Source: Cytauxzoon felis (taxonomy: Eukaryota > Apicomplexa > Aconoidasida > Piroplasmida > Theileriidae). From it: a stretch of 64,000 nt of DNA. Positions 20,160 through 30,673 of this stretch are shown piece after piece. The notes below the pieces were generated by a model, which saw only the letters and a program-made list of their open reading frames with translations, searched no databases and was not told the DNA's origin. Position 1 is the first letter of the stretch. Each line of letters begins with the position of its first letter. The translations under genes were made by a program, and so were the position numbers. Location: the NCBI GenBank assembly GCA_020283715.1, contig JAIQCW010000044.1, forward strand, positions 21,962-85,961, given 5' to 3'.

Positions 20160-20927
20160 ATGACCATGGCATACAAAAAAATCGAAATTTTAAATAATCA
20201 GTATTTAGCACTAATTATTTTAATTATAAAAGTCTATAAACTCCAATTATCAATGTGTAGATTAAAATTCATAAATATCACATCCACCCTTACACATACC
20301 CTACTTGCTGCTATGAAAGTAAGATATAGATTTATAAGGTTACTATCCACCATCCATTGTCTTGCAGACAGCTCTCCTATTTATTTCCCCCTCCGCTTCC
20401 CTGAGATCAGCTGCAGGTTCCACTTGAGGTTCGTTCTTCCGGGTAGACAAATACCGATGATGATCTACGGGAATCCGAGGGGAGGTAAATAGAAGATGCT
20501 CCATGCAATGGAATGTACGTATTTCCACTAGCCTTTTATGATGTCCTGCCGTCAGCTTCTCTAATTACCTATCTCTAAAGAGTAGAGCCACTCCCGGAGA
20601 TCGTGGCTTAGGTTCCACCGAATATTCCATAGTAAGCATAATATACCACCAAAATTTTACAAATTTAAGGTATAATATAATATATTTCACTGTATAATTA
20701 TTAGTTTAATGTGTTGAATTTTAGATGCTTATCGGGGATATTCCGAAATTGCTGCTCCTAACGTTGATCGATTCAGCGAATTTATTCGTTCTAACATTGA
20801 AAATTCTGGCAATATAAGATTAACTTTACATTTATATAATGATTTAAATTTCAAAATTCGTTATAATATCAATGACGCTAATCTATTGAAGGATAATTTA
20901 TCCAAGTTAGCGGTGTCTTTTGGTTAA
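20160..20927 (+). CDS. Tentative small three-exon protein
   Basis: Hand-built model: exons 20160-20231, 20261-20318 and 20725-20927, all GT..AG with phases that close, giving 110 aa. The first exon is hydrophobic (QYLALIILIIK). The last exon has a well-formed soluble segment (AYRGYSEIAAPNVDRFSEFI, ending LSKLAVSFG). The last exon is the best supported part; the first two are less certain because the initiator and the 29-nt intron rest on phase alone. Intron 2 contains PIP modules. The stop codon directly abuts a Cys-rich cassette. Family unknown. Confidence 0.42.
20350..20625. repeat. PIP block in intron of tentative gene
   Basis: Reversed right half (GTCTTGCAGACAGC, CCCTGAGATCAGCTGCAGG), one reversed F box, forward right-half core CCGATGATGATCTACGGGAAT with H1 CCATgcaATGG, then a forward left half with H2 CTCTaaAGAG and GCCACTCCCGGAGATCGTGGC. 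Confidence 0.87.
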
Positions 20928-21291
20928 ACTCGTTGAGACTTATACGAAGGAATTGAAGGATGCTAATTGTGATTGTAAACTAGATTTTACTGGCGGAATA
21001 CTTAGGAATTTATTGTGTTATATAAGAACAAAATTATCGTTTTTCAATGTACAAGAATGTTGCAAATGTTGTAACGGCAACGCTGAAAACTGCCTAAAGG
21101 ATCAAAATGAACATTGTGGAATCTCTAATATTATGAAATATTTCTTTTGTAGTAAGAATTGTAATTGCGTGGGGATCACGCCTGAAAATAGTGGGAATAG
21201 TGAGAATGGACATAAGGCTGATCTAACAGACACGGATAAATTATGTAAATGCTTAGTGAAAGTATTTAAACAAGTGGCAGAAATTTGTTAA
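20928..21291 (+). other. Cys-rich domain cassette, copy 1
   Basis: Open frame from the preceding stop region to TAA at 21289-21291, with no good ATG. It reads KLVETYTKELKDANCDCKLD, ECCKCCNGNAENCLKDQ, CGISNIMKYFFCSKNCNCVG and a C-terminal CKCLVKVFKQVAEIC. This is the longest of four related fragments in the window (others at 36655, 39838 and 60408). All share LVEEYTKxLK, paired Cys residues, NxLKDGxxCGIS and MKYFF. Here it is fused to the end of a host exon rather than to a PIP module. It probably derives from a secreted or surface multigene family. No signal peptide is attached. Confidence 0.6.
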
Positions 21292-21348
21292 ATGTGTGTT
21301 TCATTTGATTTAAAAATCATTATTGGAGTACAGGAGAAATAGACAAGA

Positions 21349-22830
21349 TCAATATGGGGGAACATGTGGGGTTCCATATGCACCATATTTTAAGTCTAAA
21401 AAGGTACCCTGTCTATACATCCTATTAAGATGAGGTTTAAGTTTATCGGCAGTTAATGCAGTGGTACTATTGTCAATTTGTCTCCATTTCATACCTCTTC
21501 CATAATATTTATGGTTATTACTGCCACCAGTTGTTTGAAAATATGCAAGTAATGGCCTTGTTGTATCAGTGCCCTTATAATATACTTTAAATGGTCTACC
21601 AATTTGAATAGTTATAGTAATAGCGGGAGGAAAGCCTTGAATTTCACTTCCATTAAATTTGAATGTAGCAGATGTAATGTTTCCCGACGTAGGCTTATGT
21701 TCATATGCCACATATCCTGAAGGTGCACCAGTACCTTGAGCAACAGTAATTACTCTATCAGAAGGATTACTGTTATTACCTGTTAAGTATTTAATTTCAT
21801 TAGTGCCTGCAAGTCTATAATCCAATTTTAAAATATATTGTGGTTTAGGATAACCCTTATCATCAGCACCAACTTGTCCACTGATTATACCGAGTTCTCC
21901 TTTAAGAGTAGATACAATTTCTCTACCGTTTGTTCCACCTGGTGATATACTTTTAAAATTAGAATCATCTTTCTCCCATGAATAGTTTTCGCCCTCCTTC
22001 TTCACCCGCTTATACCAAATATTGTTAGCATGAGCTTCATTATCTTTTACAGCCAAACATATTAATAGTGGTCTTTCATTATCGGCATCATTTTTTTTAA
22101 AATGTACAAATACAAATTTTTTACCAGCAAGCTCAGCTTCAGGTATTTGTGTTATCACATGATTGTGGATTGTAACACGGTTCGCAGGTTTACCAGTTAT
22201 GTCATGTTTAAAACCTTTATATGTAGCAGGACTTGTTTGTTGAGTTACTTGTTGAGGAATAATTGTATCATTTGGAGCGGCTTGGGGACGTGCTTTGTAA
22301 TTACCGATTTGTTCAAGTTTAACTTCGAATTTATCTTTGAGAGGGTCTAGTTGATTTTTAAGTTGAGTAGCAGCTGTTGCTCCATCTGGATCTACACCAT
22401 CAAGACTGCCAATTTTGGTCCATGTATTCCCTCTCTTGTAATACTTACGATTAGTATTGCCTGTATCGACACAAACAATTAATGGGAATTCATGATTAGA
22501 ATCATCATTTTGTTTATAATATACAAAAACTGCTGTAACACCTGCGCCACCCGTGATTCCCTCCAATATTTGATCATTATGTTTAACAAGGCCTAATTTG
22601 AATGAAGTACTATCGCTACGCGAATGCTTATATCTAACATAATTATCTGGTACAGGACCGCCAGCAGCTCCATTCGTCCTTTCAACTTTAATTTGGGAAG
22701 ATCCAGATCCATATAAAGCACCATTATCTACAGTATCTCGCGTAGGTGTTACACTTGCATCAATATCAATACCATAATGTTATAAACAATTGATAATAAA
22801 CTCTATAAAATTAATCACAATTATCCCCAT
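21349..22830 (-). pseudogene. Multi-domain secreted-antigen gene interrupted by an in-frame TAA
   Basis: From an ATG at 22830 the frame encodes a short hydrophobic leader (MGIIVINFIEFIINCL), then TAA at 22782-22780, then about 476 uninterrupted codons to a stop at 21349. The open part contains three to four copies of a roughly 130-aa beta-rich module with shared blocks: IKVERTNG.., YVRYKHSRSD.., VFVYYKQNDDSNHEFPLIVC, YYKRGNTWTKI, VFVHFKKNDADNERPLLICL and WYKRVKKEGENYSWEKDD. The style matches large T. equi antigen-like families; that identification is from memory of the family, not from a search. One stop codon between leader and ectodomain suggests a recently broken gene. A missed intron around the stop (an acceptor-like TTTTATAG lies inside the leader) or a sequencing error is possible. 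A related domain fragment sits in an intron at 34145-34712. Confidence 0.65.
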
Positions 22831-22877
22831 AATAATGGGGCTTATGAGGCTAACTACCTATAATTCTTAATCACATT

Positions 22878-22990
22878 CGCCACGATCTCTGGGAGTGGCT
22901 ATACTCTTTAGAGATAGGTAAATAGAAGAGCTGACGGCAGGACCTCGGGTGGAGAGCTGACGGCAAGACGAAGAGAGTTGGATTGGACAT
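22878..22990 (-). repeat. PIP left half upstream of antigen gene
   Basis: Reversed left half (GCCACGATCTCTGGGAGTGGC, ACTCTTTAGAGATAGGT, AAATAGAAGAGCTGACGGCAGG) followed by a C box, a second AGCTGACGGCAAGAC hairpin and GTTGGATTGGAC. Confidence 0.85.
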
Positions 22991-23021
22991 GGTGTGGACA
23001 ATAATATGAGATTGAGTGTAT

Positions 23022-24412
23022 TTATTTTGTGAAATTATAGACGTGATTGATGATTTCTGTGAATGCTCCTTGATTGCATGTTGTGTTTGTAAAGTATTTG
23101 GAGTTTGATTTGATAAAATCTTCAGCATTACCAACAGTGAATGAATAATTTGATAGAATAGCAGCTTCTAAATCATTATGTGAATCACCAATGAAACCAC
23201 AAGTTGATGGATCTTGTCCATAATGTTTCATTAATATTTGAATACCATTACATTTAGTAATACCAGGTGGTGATAACATAATAAATTCATGTGTATTAGC
23301 AATTTTTGAGATATAATCAATATTTTCATTAAGATTATTAAATTTAATATTTATATCAAAGATAACAATACATAATATATTTAATTGTAATAATTCATTT
23401 ATATTTATTTTTATAGGATCTGGATGTTTATCATCTTTAATATATTTATAAATCATATCTGATAATTCAGTTAATATATAAAAATTATCTTTATCAAGTA
23501 ATATTATCATATCTAATTTATTATTCTCTTTCATATTATTATATATACATTCAACTATATTACTATTGAAACTTGTACAACTTATTATATTCCCTTTATC
23601 ATCATATACTATTGCACCATTCACATATACACCAGGATAACCATTATGACCAGATATATTAACTATCTCCGGACCCATCAATGTCATAATCGAATTCACT
23701 ATACGACCTATCATATACATATAAATAAATATCACCACTTGAGGTCCAATCCAACACTTTTCCACTCGCCGTTCCACCTGAGGTCGTCTTGCAGACAGCT
23801 TCCTTATTTACCTATCCGTAAACGGTAATGCCACTCCCGGAGATCGTGGCGATGTTAACCCGGAGGAAAAAAGAATGTCTACCCGGAAGAACGTAAATGT
23901 TCAACCCCTAAGAACAGACCTCCACCCGAAATTACCACTATCGTTGGTCCTGCCGTCAGCTCTTCTAATTATTTATCTCTAAAGAGTATAGCCACTCCCA
24001 GAGATCGTGGCGGAAGTGTAATGGATTGGACCTCGAGTGGAGACCTCGAGTGGAACCCGTAGCTGATCTATGGGAAGCGAAGGGGGAGGTAAATAAAGAA
24101 GCTCCATGCAATGGAAATGATAGACCTCAGGTGGAACGCCGAGTGGAAAGACCTCAGGTGGAAGAGTAGGATCGGACATCAATTGGATGTTTATTGATTG
24201 TATATGTATGATTAATTAAAATTGTGATGGATAGATGATTACATACCTGTACAGAAAAAGGGAGTGCATCCTAGTGATTTCATTTTTCCGAATGTTTTAT
24301 AATTTTCTAGTTGTATTTTCGGATCATATGAATAAAAAGTGCCATCGACATCGATTGCAAAATACTTTATTGGTTCTTTGGGTCTAACAAATTTAGATAA
24401 TTCTTCAACCAT
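23022..24412 (-). CDS. HAD-superfamily (Cof/IIB-type) phosphatase
   Basis: Exons 24412-24247 and 23707-23022 give 283 aa. Motif I is FAIDVDGTFYSYDPKI, with both catalytic Asp residues (DxD). The exon junction restores PFFCTGRIVN, the motif II-like Thr-Gly-Arg region of Cof-type enzymes. A cap region with YPGVYVNGAIVYDDKGN follows, then Lys-containing motif III (SPPGITKCNGIQILM) and motif IV GFIGDSHNDLEAA with paired acidic residues. This fits a cytosolic sugar-phosphate or nucleotide phosphatase of the IIB cap class; the substrate cannot be told. The 539-nt intron carries a compound PIP block and the exons carry none. The next upstream ATG-like codon is TTG, so the ATG at 24412 is chosen. Confidence 0.9.
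23735..24180. repeat. Compound PIP block in HAD phosphatase intron
   Basis: Forward left half with H2 CCGTaaACGG, F boxes (CCCGGAGGAA, CCCGGAAGAAC, CCCCTAAGAAC), a second forward left half with H2 CTCTaaAGAG and a forward right half (GCTGATCTATGGGAAGCG) ending in H1 CCATgcaATGG and C boxes. It is antisense to the gene. Confidence 0.87.
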
Positions 24413-24518
24413 TGTCAACAATGTAATAATAAAATAACAACTAATTAATGATTATAATTACAAATTTAGATACAAATTAAACAATAATAACAAAATACAT
24501 TAAACAGAAGATATAAAT

Positions 24519-24611
24519 TTATACTGCATTATTAATATTTATACGACATCTAGCTACAACTGCTGTATTATCAGGTAATGACCCACGAATTTTGATTCGA
24601 TAAATCTGCAT
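24519..24611 (-). CDS. Tentative 30-aa ORF
   Basis: ATG at 24611 opens a 30-codon frame, MQIYRIKIRGSLPDNTAVVA followed by RCRININNAV and stop. Composition is balanced compared with the flanking AT-rich spacer, which is why it stands out. It may be a small gene or one exon of a longer one. No neighbouring exon was found with confidence. Confidence 0.25.
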   Translation of the reverse strand: MQIYRIKIRGSLPDNTAVVARCRININNAV

Positions 24612-25076
24612 GTTTGGTTTATAATTAATATGATACACTGTATATAATATAATTTATATTTATATGTGCTTATTAATTATATTGTTTACTTAATATTAAA
24701 CATATGTCACTTTACTGAGTATTAATTCCTTACTGTTGAGTTGCGCAAGAATCATAAAATTTGAGACACTTTAAAGCATAACTATATATCGATAATTAAA
24801 GTAAGTTTATGATTATAACGAATATATTTCATTTTAAATCTTAATTTTCCAACGATTGATTTTTTTTCCATCCATGTACCCAGTGAGACATCAAGATGTC
24901 TCGATATGAATTATCAAGAAGTATTTTCAACTAACATTTTGTTGTTGTTAACTGCTCTAATGAGTTTATCCTTGTAAAGTCTGTTAATTTCCATTTCAGT
25001 GATCAGAGTTTATTCAAATGTTGGACTATGGATGATGATATTTGATTTTAATCCTCAATTTTACCTTATAGACAAA
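24612..25076. other. AT-rich intergenic spacer
   Basis: No PIP module and no convincing coding exon. A minus-strand frame near 24945-25025 (MEINRLYKDKLIRAVNNNKM) is too short to support alone. Confidence 0.5.
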
Positions 25077-25514
25077 CTATAAAGGATATATATCTGTCAT
25101 AAACCCCTGTATAACGTGATATGATGCAAGATCTATCACTGTAGTACGTGTTGAAATGAGATTGAGGTCATTAGGTACAAATGTACTCATGATGATGCGA
25201 TTTCTTATGAAAACATTAATGAATATACTGTAAAAAATATAGTAGAACTATACATCTTGCTTCAATTACAGGCACATAAGATATATCCTATAGTCTCCAG
25301 TGCCATTAATTGAGCTAGCGTAGGAAATTATATCATCCACTTTTAGAATAATATAACTATAAACTTGAAATTTACAATTTAAATTCAGATTATAAGTCTT
25401 TACTATAATTTTTAAAATACATCCACTTGAGGTTACATCATAACCTCCATCCACCACTTACACTTCTGAATCCGGAGCTGATGTGTATTTAAATACTACT
25501 CGAATTGGATTCAT
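25077..25514 (-). CDS. Tentative 96-aa three-exon protein
   Basis: Exons 25514-25462, 25356-25270 and 25227-25077 have GT..AG borders, good pyrimidine-rich acceptors, and phases that close. The protein begins MNPIRVVFKYTSAPDSEV, continues ILKVDDIISYASSINGTGDY and ends FVPNDLNLISTRTTVIDL.. FMTDIYPL. The short-intron architecture matches confirmed genes here. The first intron contains a lone C-type box (CCACTTGAGGTTACATC). I do not recognise the family. Confidence 0.42.
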
Positions 25515-25616
25515 ATTAATGTAGATAATTTTTTTACAGCCCCCTGGTATTTTCATGAAAATTTCTACTACAGTTAATCCCCCATGGTCTATGTATTATA
25601 CACTTGGTATATATAA

Positions 25617-27045
25617 ATGGTTCATGGTAAGCGGTCAAATGAAGTGGAAGGTACAGGAGTAATATTGGATAATACCTCATCTCCTCAAGCTGAAGGTATA
25701 GATTCATCAATAGAATCCTCTAGCGAAGTTAAAGAAACTAGTTCGTCTATAACTTCATCAGATAAAAATTTGACATTGATTGAGATATCAAATAGAGTAA
25801 AAGACGGTGATATAGTTAATGCTAAAGAATTTATACTTAATGATCATGGAATAACATCTGTTGATGATTTATATTCATTGAAATCATTAGAAAAAATAAC
25901 TTTAGCTGGAAATTCCATCAAACATTTCGATTTCCTTACACAAAATATCAATCTTAACTCCATCAATCTCTCCAGAAATCAAATCACCAAATTCACTCGA
26001 CTTCATAACCTTCAAAATCTCACTCTACTCAACCTTGCACATAATCACGTATGTTCTCACTCAAATATACTTTCAAACTAGACACTATATCTGATATTAC
26101 AACCTTTGTTCACTCGCCGTGGAGGCTCTCCTATTTACTTCCCCTTCCAACTCCCATAGATCGCTTCCAGGTGTATCTACCCCTAAGAACAGATCTCCAC
26201 TTGAGGTCCAATCCAACTCTTTTCCACTAGGCGTGGAGCCCCTTCCAATTACCTATCTCTAAAGAGTAATGCCACTCCCGGAGATCGTGGCGATGAAGAA
26301 GATAGTGATTGGACCTCAAGTGAAACCCGCAGCTGATCTCAGGGAAGCGGAGGGGGAAGTAATTAGAAGAGCTGTCTGCAAGACGACCTCATGTGGAACG
26401 GCGAGTGGATGAGTAGGACTGGATATCAGGTGGTCTAATTTAAGTTATTAAATTTTATGAATATGAAATAATTAAATTATAGATAGAGGTATTGGATAAT
26501 TTGGATTGTTTATGTTCATTGCGTGTATTGATATTGAATAATAATAGATTGAGTATGTTTATGATATAGTTATTATATATTTTATTATAGGGATAGTACC
26601 AAATTTGTGTCAATTGATTAATTTAGAGGTGATTATATTGAGTAGTAATTGTATAGATGTATTTAATGTACCTAAACGTTTAATGCCTAAATTACGTAAG
26701 ATATCATTAAGTAATAATAATTTGAGAGAATTTCCATTATTAGATAAATGTCCAAATTTATTGGAATTAAGATTAAATAATAATAGGATAATATCATTAC
26801 CTATAAATTTATATTTAATGAATTCATTAAGGGTATTAGATTTAGGTAATAATAAATTAGTTGATATAAAATCATTATCAAATTTAATAAATTTACAAGA
26901 TTTAAATTTATCTGGTAATAAATTTATAAAAGTAGATTTGGATACATTAAAAATTAATCATAAATATTTAAAGATATTAAATTCTAAAAAATTAATTGAT
27001 GATAATAATAGTAAGAACAAGAGAAAGAAGCAAAGGATTCAATAA
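25617..27045 (+). CDS. Leucine-rich-repeat protein (SDS22/PPP1R7-like)
   Basis: Exons 25617-26048, 26483-26552 and 26591-27045 give 318 aa. After an acidic Ser-rich N-terminus (1-60) the protein is a run of SDS22-type LRRs of about 22 residues: LEKITLAGNSIKHFDFL, LNSINLSRNQITKF, LTLLNLAHNH, LRVLILNNNRL, LEVIILSSNCI, LRKISLSNNNLREFP, LLELRLNNNRIISLP, LRVLDLGNNKLVDI and LQDLNLSGNKFI. It has a basic tail KNKRKKQRIQ. SDS22-type proteins bind PP1 or act as axonemal/nuclear scaffolds; which applies here is unclear. Intron 1 (434 nt) holds a PIP copy; intron 2 is 38 nt. The LRR phase continues across every junction, which supports the splice model. Confidence 0.88.
26090..26440. repeat. PIP block in LRR-gene intron 1
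   Basis: Reversed right half (CCAACTCCCATAGATCGCTTCCAGG), one F box, then a complete forward copy from H1 CCACtaggcGTGG through H2 CTCTaaAGAG to a right half ending in GTCTgcaAGAC. Confidence 0.87.
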
Positions 27046-27064
27046 AAATTAATGATAATAAAAA

Positions 27065-28384
27065 ATGATTATTAAATTATTAAATAGAAATTTAATATCA
27101 ATAATAGGAATAGATTCATTTAATTTCTTACAAGGATTAATAACATGTGATTTAAATAAATTAATGTTAAATAATATATATCCATCATTATTTTTATCAT
27201 CTAATGGTAGAATACAATTAGATTCATTAATTTTTAAATATTATAATGGTTATATTATAGATTGTAATATCAATGATACATCACAATTGATGAAAATTCT
27301 AAATTATCGAAAATTATCAGCCAATGTAGAATTTAATTTATTAACAAACTTTAAAATCTATACACAATTAAATGATACATATAAAATTCTCAATAATCAT
27401 CAATATGATTACCAATGTAAATATCAATTACAATTCAATGATTTAAGACATCATTCATTAGGACAACGACTCTATGATATCCAATCATCACAATCAAATG
27501 AATCTACATCCGAGGTCCAATCCACCCCACCTGAGGTTACAACCACTGTTCCGCTCGGCGTGGAGCCTTCTTCCAATTACCTATCTCTAAAGAGTAAAGC
27601 CACTCCCGGAGATCGTGGCGGTGGTAATGAGGAAGAACAAAAGGTGTCAACCCGGAAGAACGTGGATGTTCAACCCCTAAGAACAGGAAATCTACCCGGA
27701 GGAACGAATGTTATAAACCCGGAAGAACGAGAAACTACTGGTGTAACCTCAGGTGGACAACCCGCAGCTGATCTCAGGGAAGCGGAGGGGGAGATAAATA
27801 GAGAAGGCTCCACGCCTAGTGGAACAGACGTGGATTGGACCTCAGGTGGAGATGATATGAATGGTTTGAATATATATGAGAGGTTATTATTGATGGATTG
27901 TAATGTAATAGAGTTTGTAATGAACAAGATGGATTTGAGATTATTACCACATGATTTGAATTTGATGGATTATGGATATTTATATAGTAATAAAGGTTGT
28001 TATATTGGTCAAGAGATAATAAATCGCATAAATAATAAGACATTAATGAATAAATATAAATTAGCATTGATTATAGATGATAATTATTTTAAAAATATAA
28101 AATATATAAAATTAAATGAAAATATAATAAATTTATTAAAAAATACAAAAATTGCTAATGTAATTTACAAAAATTATAATAAATTAGATGATTATTCATT
28201 AGGAAATTTAATATTTAATATATTCTCTAATGATTTATATCAAATTAATATTAAAATACATGATGAATCCATAAAACCATTAATTTATCTCAATAAAGGA
28301 TTCGGTTTTGTACTCGTTAATCGTTCTTATACCTCCAATCATATCCATATTAATAATAAAATCAATAAAATTCTCATCATCTAA
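27065..28384 (+). CDS. IBA57: IBA57/YgfZ-family mitochondrial Fe-S assembly factor
   Basis: 439 aa, single exon, starting only 19 bp after the LRR gene. The GcvT-like fold with the family signature KGCYIGQEIINR (about residue 310) identifies the folate-binding YgfZ/IBA57 group. These proteins act with ISCA proteins in [4Fe-4S] cluster maturation in mitochondria. Early conserved blocks are also present: GIDSFNFLQGLITCDLNKL (18-36) and SSNGRIQLDSLIF. A PIP insertion of about 340 nt (27513-27852) lies between the first and second half. The insertion includes left half, four F boxes (PLRTGNLPGGT.. NPEER) and right half, all in-frame. Without it the protein is close to usual family length. An intronless gene with an in-exon PIP is a good test of whether the insert stays in the mRNA. 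Confidence 0.88.
   Translation: MIIKLLNRNLISIIGIDSFNFLQGLITCDLNKLMLNNIYPSLFLSSNGRIQLDSLIFKYYNGYIIDCNINDTSQLMKILNYRKLSANVEFNLLTNFKIYTQLNDTYKILNNHQYDYQCKYQLQFNDLRHHSLGQRLYDIQSSQSNESTSEVQSTPPEVTTTVPLGVEPSSNYLSLKSKATPGDRGGGNEEEQKVSTRKNVDVQPLRTGNLPGGTNVINPEERETTGVTSGGQPAADLREAEGEINREGSTPSGTDVDWTSGGDDMNGLNIYERLLLMDCNVIEFVMNKMDLRLLPHDLNLMDYGYLYSNKGCYIGQEIINRINNKTLMNKYKLALIIDDNYFKNIKYIKLNENIINLLKNTKIANVIYKNYNKLDDYSLGNLIFNIFSNDLYQINIKIHDESIKPLIYLNKGFGFVLVNRSYTSNHIHINNKINKILII
27510..27855 (+). repeat. Exonic PIP insertion in IBA57
   Basis: Complete copy: H1 CGGCGTGGAGCC, H2 CTCTaaAGAG, GCCACTCCCGGAGATCGTGGC, four F boxes, a C box, GCAGCTGATCTCAGGGAAGCGG, GATAAATAGAGAAGG, H1 CCACgcctaGTGG, terminal GACCTCAGGTGGA. 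Confidence 0.9.
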
Positions 28385-28749
28385 TCTCATTATTACCCCA
28401 TCTAAAATTAATATACACATCCACCTGAAGTTACATCCATATACCTGGTCTTCCCACTCGGCGTGGAGCCTTCTCTATTTACCTCCCCTCGGATTCCCGT
28501 AGATCATCCTCGGTATTTGTCTACCCAGAAGAACGAATAAATATTCAACCCCTAAGAACAGGAATTTTACCCGGAGGAACAAAAAAGTTTAACCCGGAAG
28601 AATGTGATGTAGTTAATGGACCTCAAGTGGACTACCTGGAAGCGATCTACGGGAGCTGGAAGGGGATGTAAATAGAAGAAGCCTCCACGGCGAGTGGAAT
28701 GACCTCAGGTGGAGGTGGATGAATAATTTTTTATATTCTTTGGTGTAAT
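28385..28749. repeat. Intergenic PIP block
   Basis: Between convergent genes. Holds a C box, H1 CCACtcggcGTGG, a reversed right half with CCTCGG-flanked core, three F boxes, then a forward right half with CTGGAAG core and H1 CCACggcgaGTGG. No coding signal outside the repeat. Confidence 0.85.
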
Positions 28750-29349
28750 TTAGGAATTATTTTTTTCTTCTATTTTTTCCATGATTTTGGTGGTGATGAA
28801 TCCGGATGAGGTACCGATTAATCCTTGAATGACAGAGTCTTTATTTTTGATTGAGATAAGATCGAATAGTAGTAATATGAATGGTAAATAGAAATGTTTT
28901 ATTTCTAGTATTCCATATAATAAGATTAGATCATTAGGTTTATTTAATGAAGAGAGAATAATAATAGATCTTGATAATATATTGAAATTTAAATTTGTAT
29001 ATAATAATTCAGTTAAAGTTATTGTTATTAATAAATCTAATAATAAACTTTTAATTATATATGATTTATCATTATTAGATTCTAATCTTTTAAGTGTTAA
29101 GAATAATGATATTAAATTTAATATAGAATTACTATCAAATTCTGATATTATTATACCATTTATTAATGATTTAAATAATCTTTTTATTAATTCACGACGT
29201 TTATATATAAAATTATTATCATTTATAATATCTAACCATATTAAACTTGATAATAATAATGAACTACTTGTTATACCATATGATAAAGGATATAATTTTA
29301 CATCATTTATAAATTCATTTAATTTATTCTTTAAATTATCATATTTCAA
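28750..29349 (-). CDS. Small multipass membrane protein, family unclear
   Basis: 199 aa from ATG at 29349. Four or more hydrophobic stretches are visible: SYGITSSSLLLSSLIWLDII, SNSILNLISLFLTL, SLLLDLLITITLTELLY and FYLPFILLLFDLI. The tail is Gly/Ser then charged (TTKIMEKIEEKNNS). The length, a WLDII-like end of the first segment and a late helix followed by a short polar tail are vaguely Derlin-like (rhomboid pseudoprotease, ER), but no diagnostic motif is certain. Very AT-rich coding sequence with Asn/Leu/Ile bias. It converges on IBA57. Confidence 0.65.
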   Translation of the reverse strand: MKYDNLKNKLNEFINDVKLYPLSYGITSSSLLLSSLIWLDIINDNNFIYKRRELIKRLFKSLINGIIISEFDSNSILNLISLFLTLKRLESNNDKSYIIKSLLLDLLITITLTELLYTNLNFNILSRSIIILSSLNKPNDLILLYGILEIKHFYLPFILLLFDLISIKNKDSVIQGLIGTSSGFITTKIMEKIEEKNNS

Positions 29350-30673
29350 TGTTGATTTTATATTAATCTTTGTCTATATATATTATAAATCTTCATATAT
29401 AAATGTTAATATACTCACTGGATTATAAATATATTGTTTACTATCACCAACATGTAAACATAGTGTCATAAATCCATTCTAAAATTATGTATTTCTATAA
29501 TAAATTCAAACCTACATTGAAATATAATATATAAATCAATAGAAATTTATATATTCTATACATTATTACATGAATTTAATACATGGAATCCTATACATTC
29601 ACATTTTAACAAACATTATACTAATTCTTATATGACATTTATACATTTATTTTATCGTATATACAATTACTATATATATAATGAAGTAGACATAATAAAA
29701 TCCACTACACATCACCTTCTATTTCAACCTTCCACATATGTACAATCACTATCTTCTTTACTCGGTGGTCCACCTGAGGTTACATCCTCTGTTCCCACTA
29801 GGCGTGGAGCCTCTTCTATTTAGTTCCCCTTCGCTTCCCTGAGATCAGCTGCGGGTTTTCCACCTGAGGTTACATTCTCACTACTTCTTTCCAGGTAGAC
29901 ATTCTCTGTTCCTCCGGGTAGATTTTTTCTACTCTTCCGGGTAGTATTCCTGTTCTTATGAGTTACATTTTTCGTTCTTCCGGGTAAATTCTGTTCACTT
30001 TCAACATCGCCACGATCTCCGGGAGTGGCTCTACTCTTTAGAGATAGGTAAATAGTAGAGCTGACGGCAGGATTGACATCAAGTGGAAAGCTATCTTCAA
30101 GACGACTTCAAGTCAAACACCTAGTGGAATATAAGGTGTAATAGAATGATGGTATGATTGGACCTCGAGTGGAGCCTCATGTTGAAATGTGGGTGGAAGA
30201 CATGGTTACATTTGTTCTGTACTTTGGTGCATTCATTATTTGACTAGACATCATTTTGATTATGAAATACTTGTGAATGTATAATATATGTATATAATTA
30301 TATAAAATAAATGTAGTTAAATTTGTATGTGTAATGGTTATAGATGGATGTGTAATGTATTGTTTATGGTAGACAATGATTTAATGTATATTGTTTGATG
30401 AATAGAATGTGTAATGATAATAACAAGATTATATAATTTGGCACCTTTATGCTTAAGGTAGAATTGATATATATAATAATTTATATTAGATGTGCCAAAA
30501 AGTATGATGTTGATTCTTTATATTATTGCATCAATTTGCTTTGATGCATATAGGTGCTTGATATAATTGATGTTGTTTTAAGGATTATATTGATGTTGTT
30601 TATATTTATTAATTGGATATAAATAAAGGAAATAATTTTATTTAAAAAAAGAAGTTCTTACATGATTTAAAGT
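29350..30673. other. Long intergenic region with PIP block and stem-loops
   Basis: 29350-29760 is AT-rich spacer. 29765-30135 is a compound PIP block: H1 CCACtaggcGTGG, reversed right half, five reversed F boxes, reversed left half and H1 of the CTGACGGCAG type, with a stray C box near 30160. 30220-30673 is AT-rich and includes a TTGGCAC/GTGCCAA pair (about 30440-30500) and a strong TGCATCAA/TTGATGCA hairpin (about 30526-30550). These could be regulatory or part of a non-coding RNA. No protein-coding exon seen. Confidence 0.55.

Noticed and set aside
20928..21291. Complete small secreted Cys-rich gene
   Set aside because: There is no ATG in a suitable place and no signal peptide; it matches truncated cassettes elsewhere in the window.
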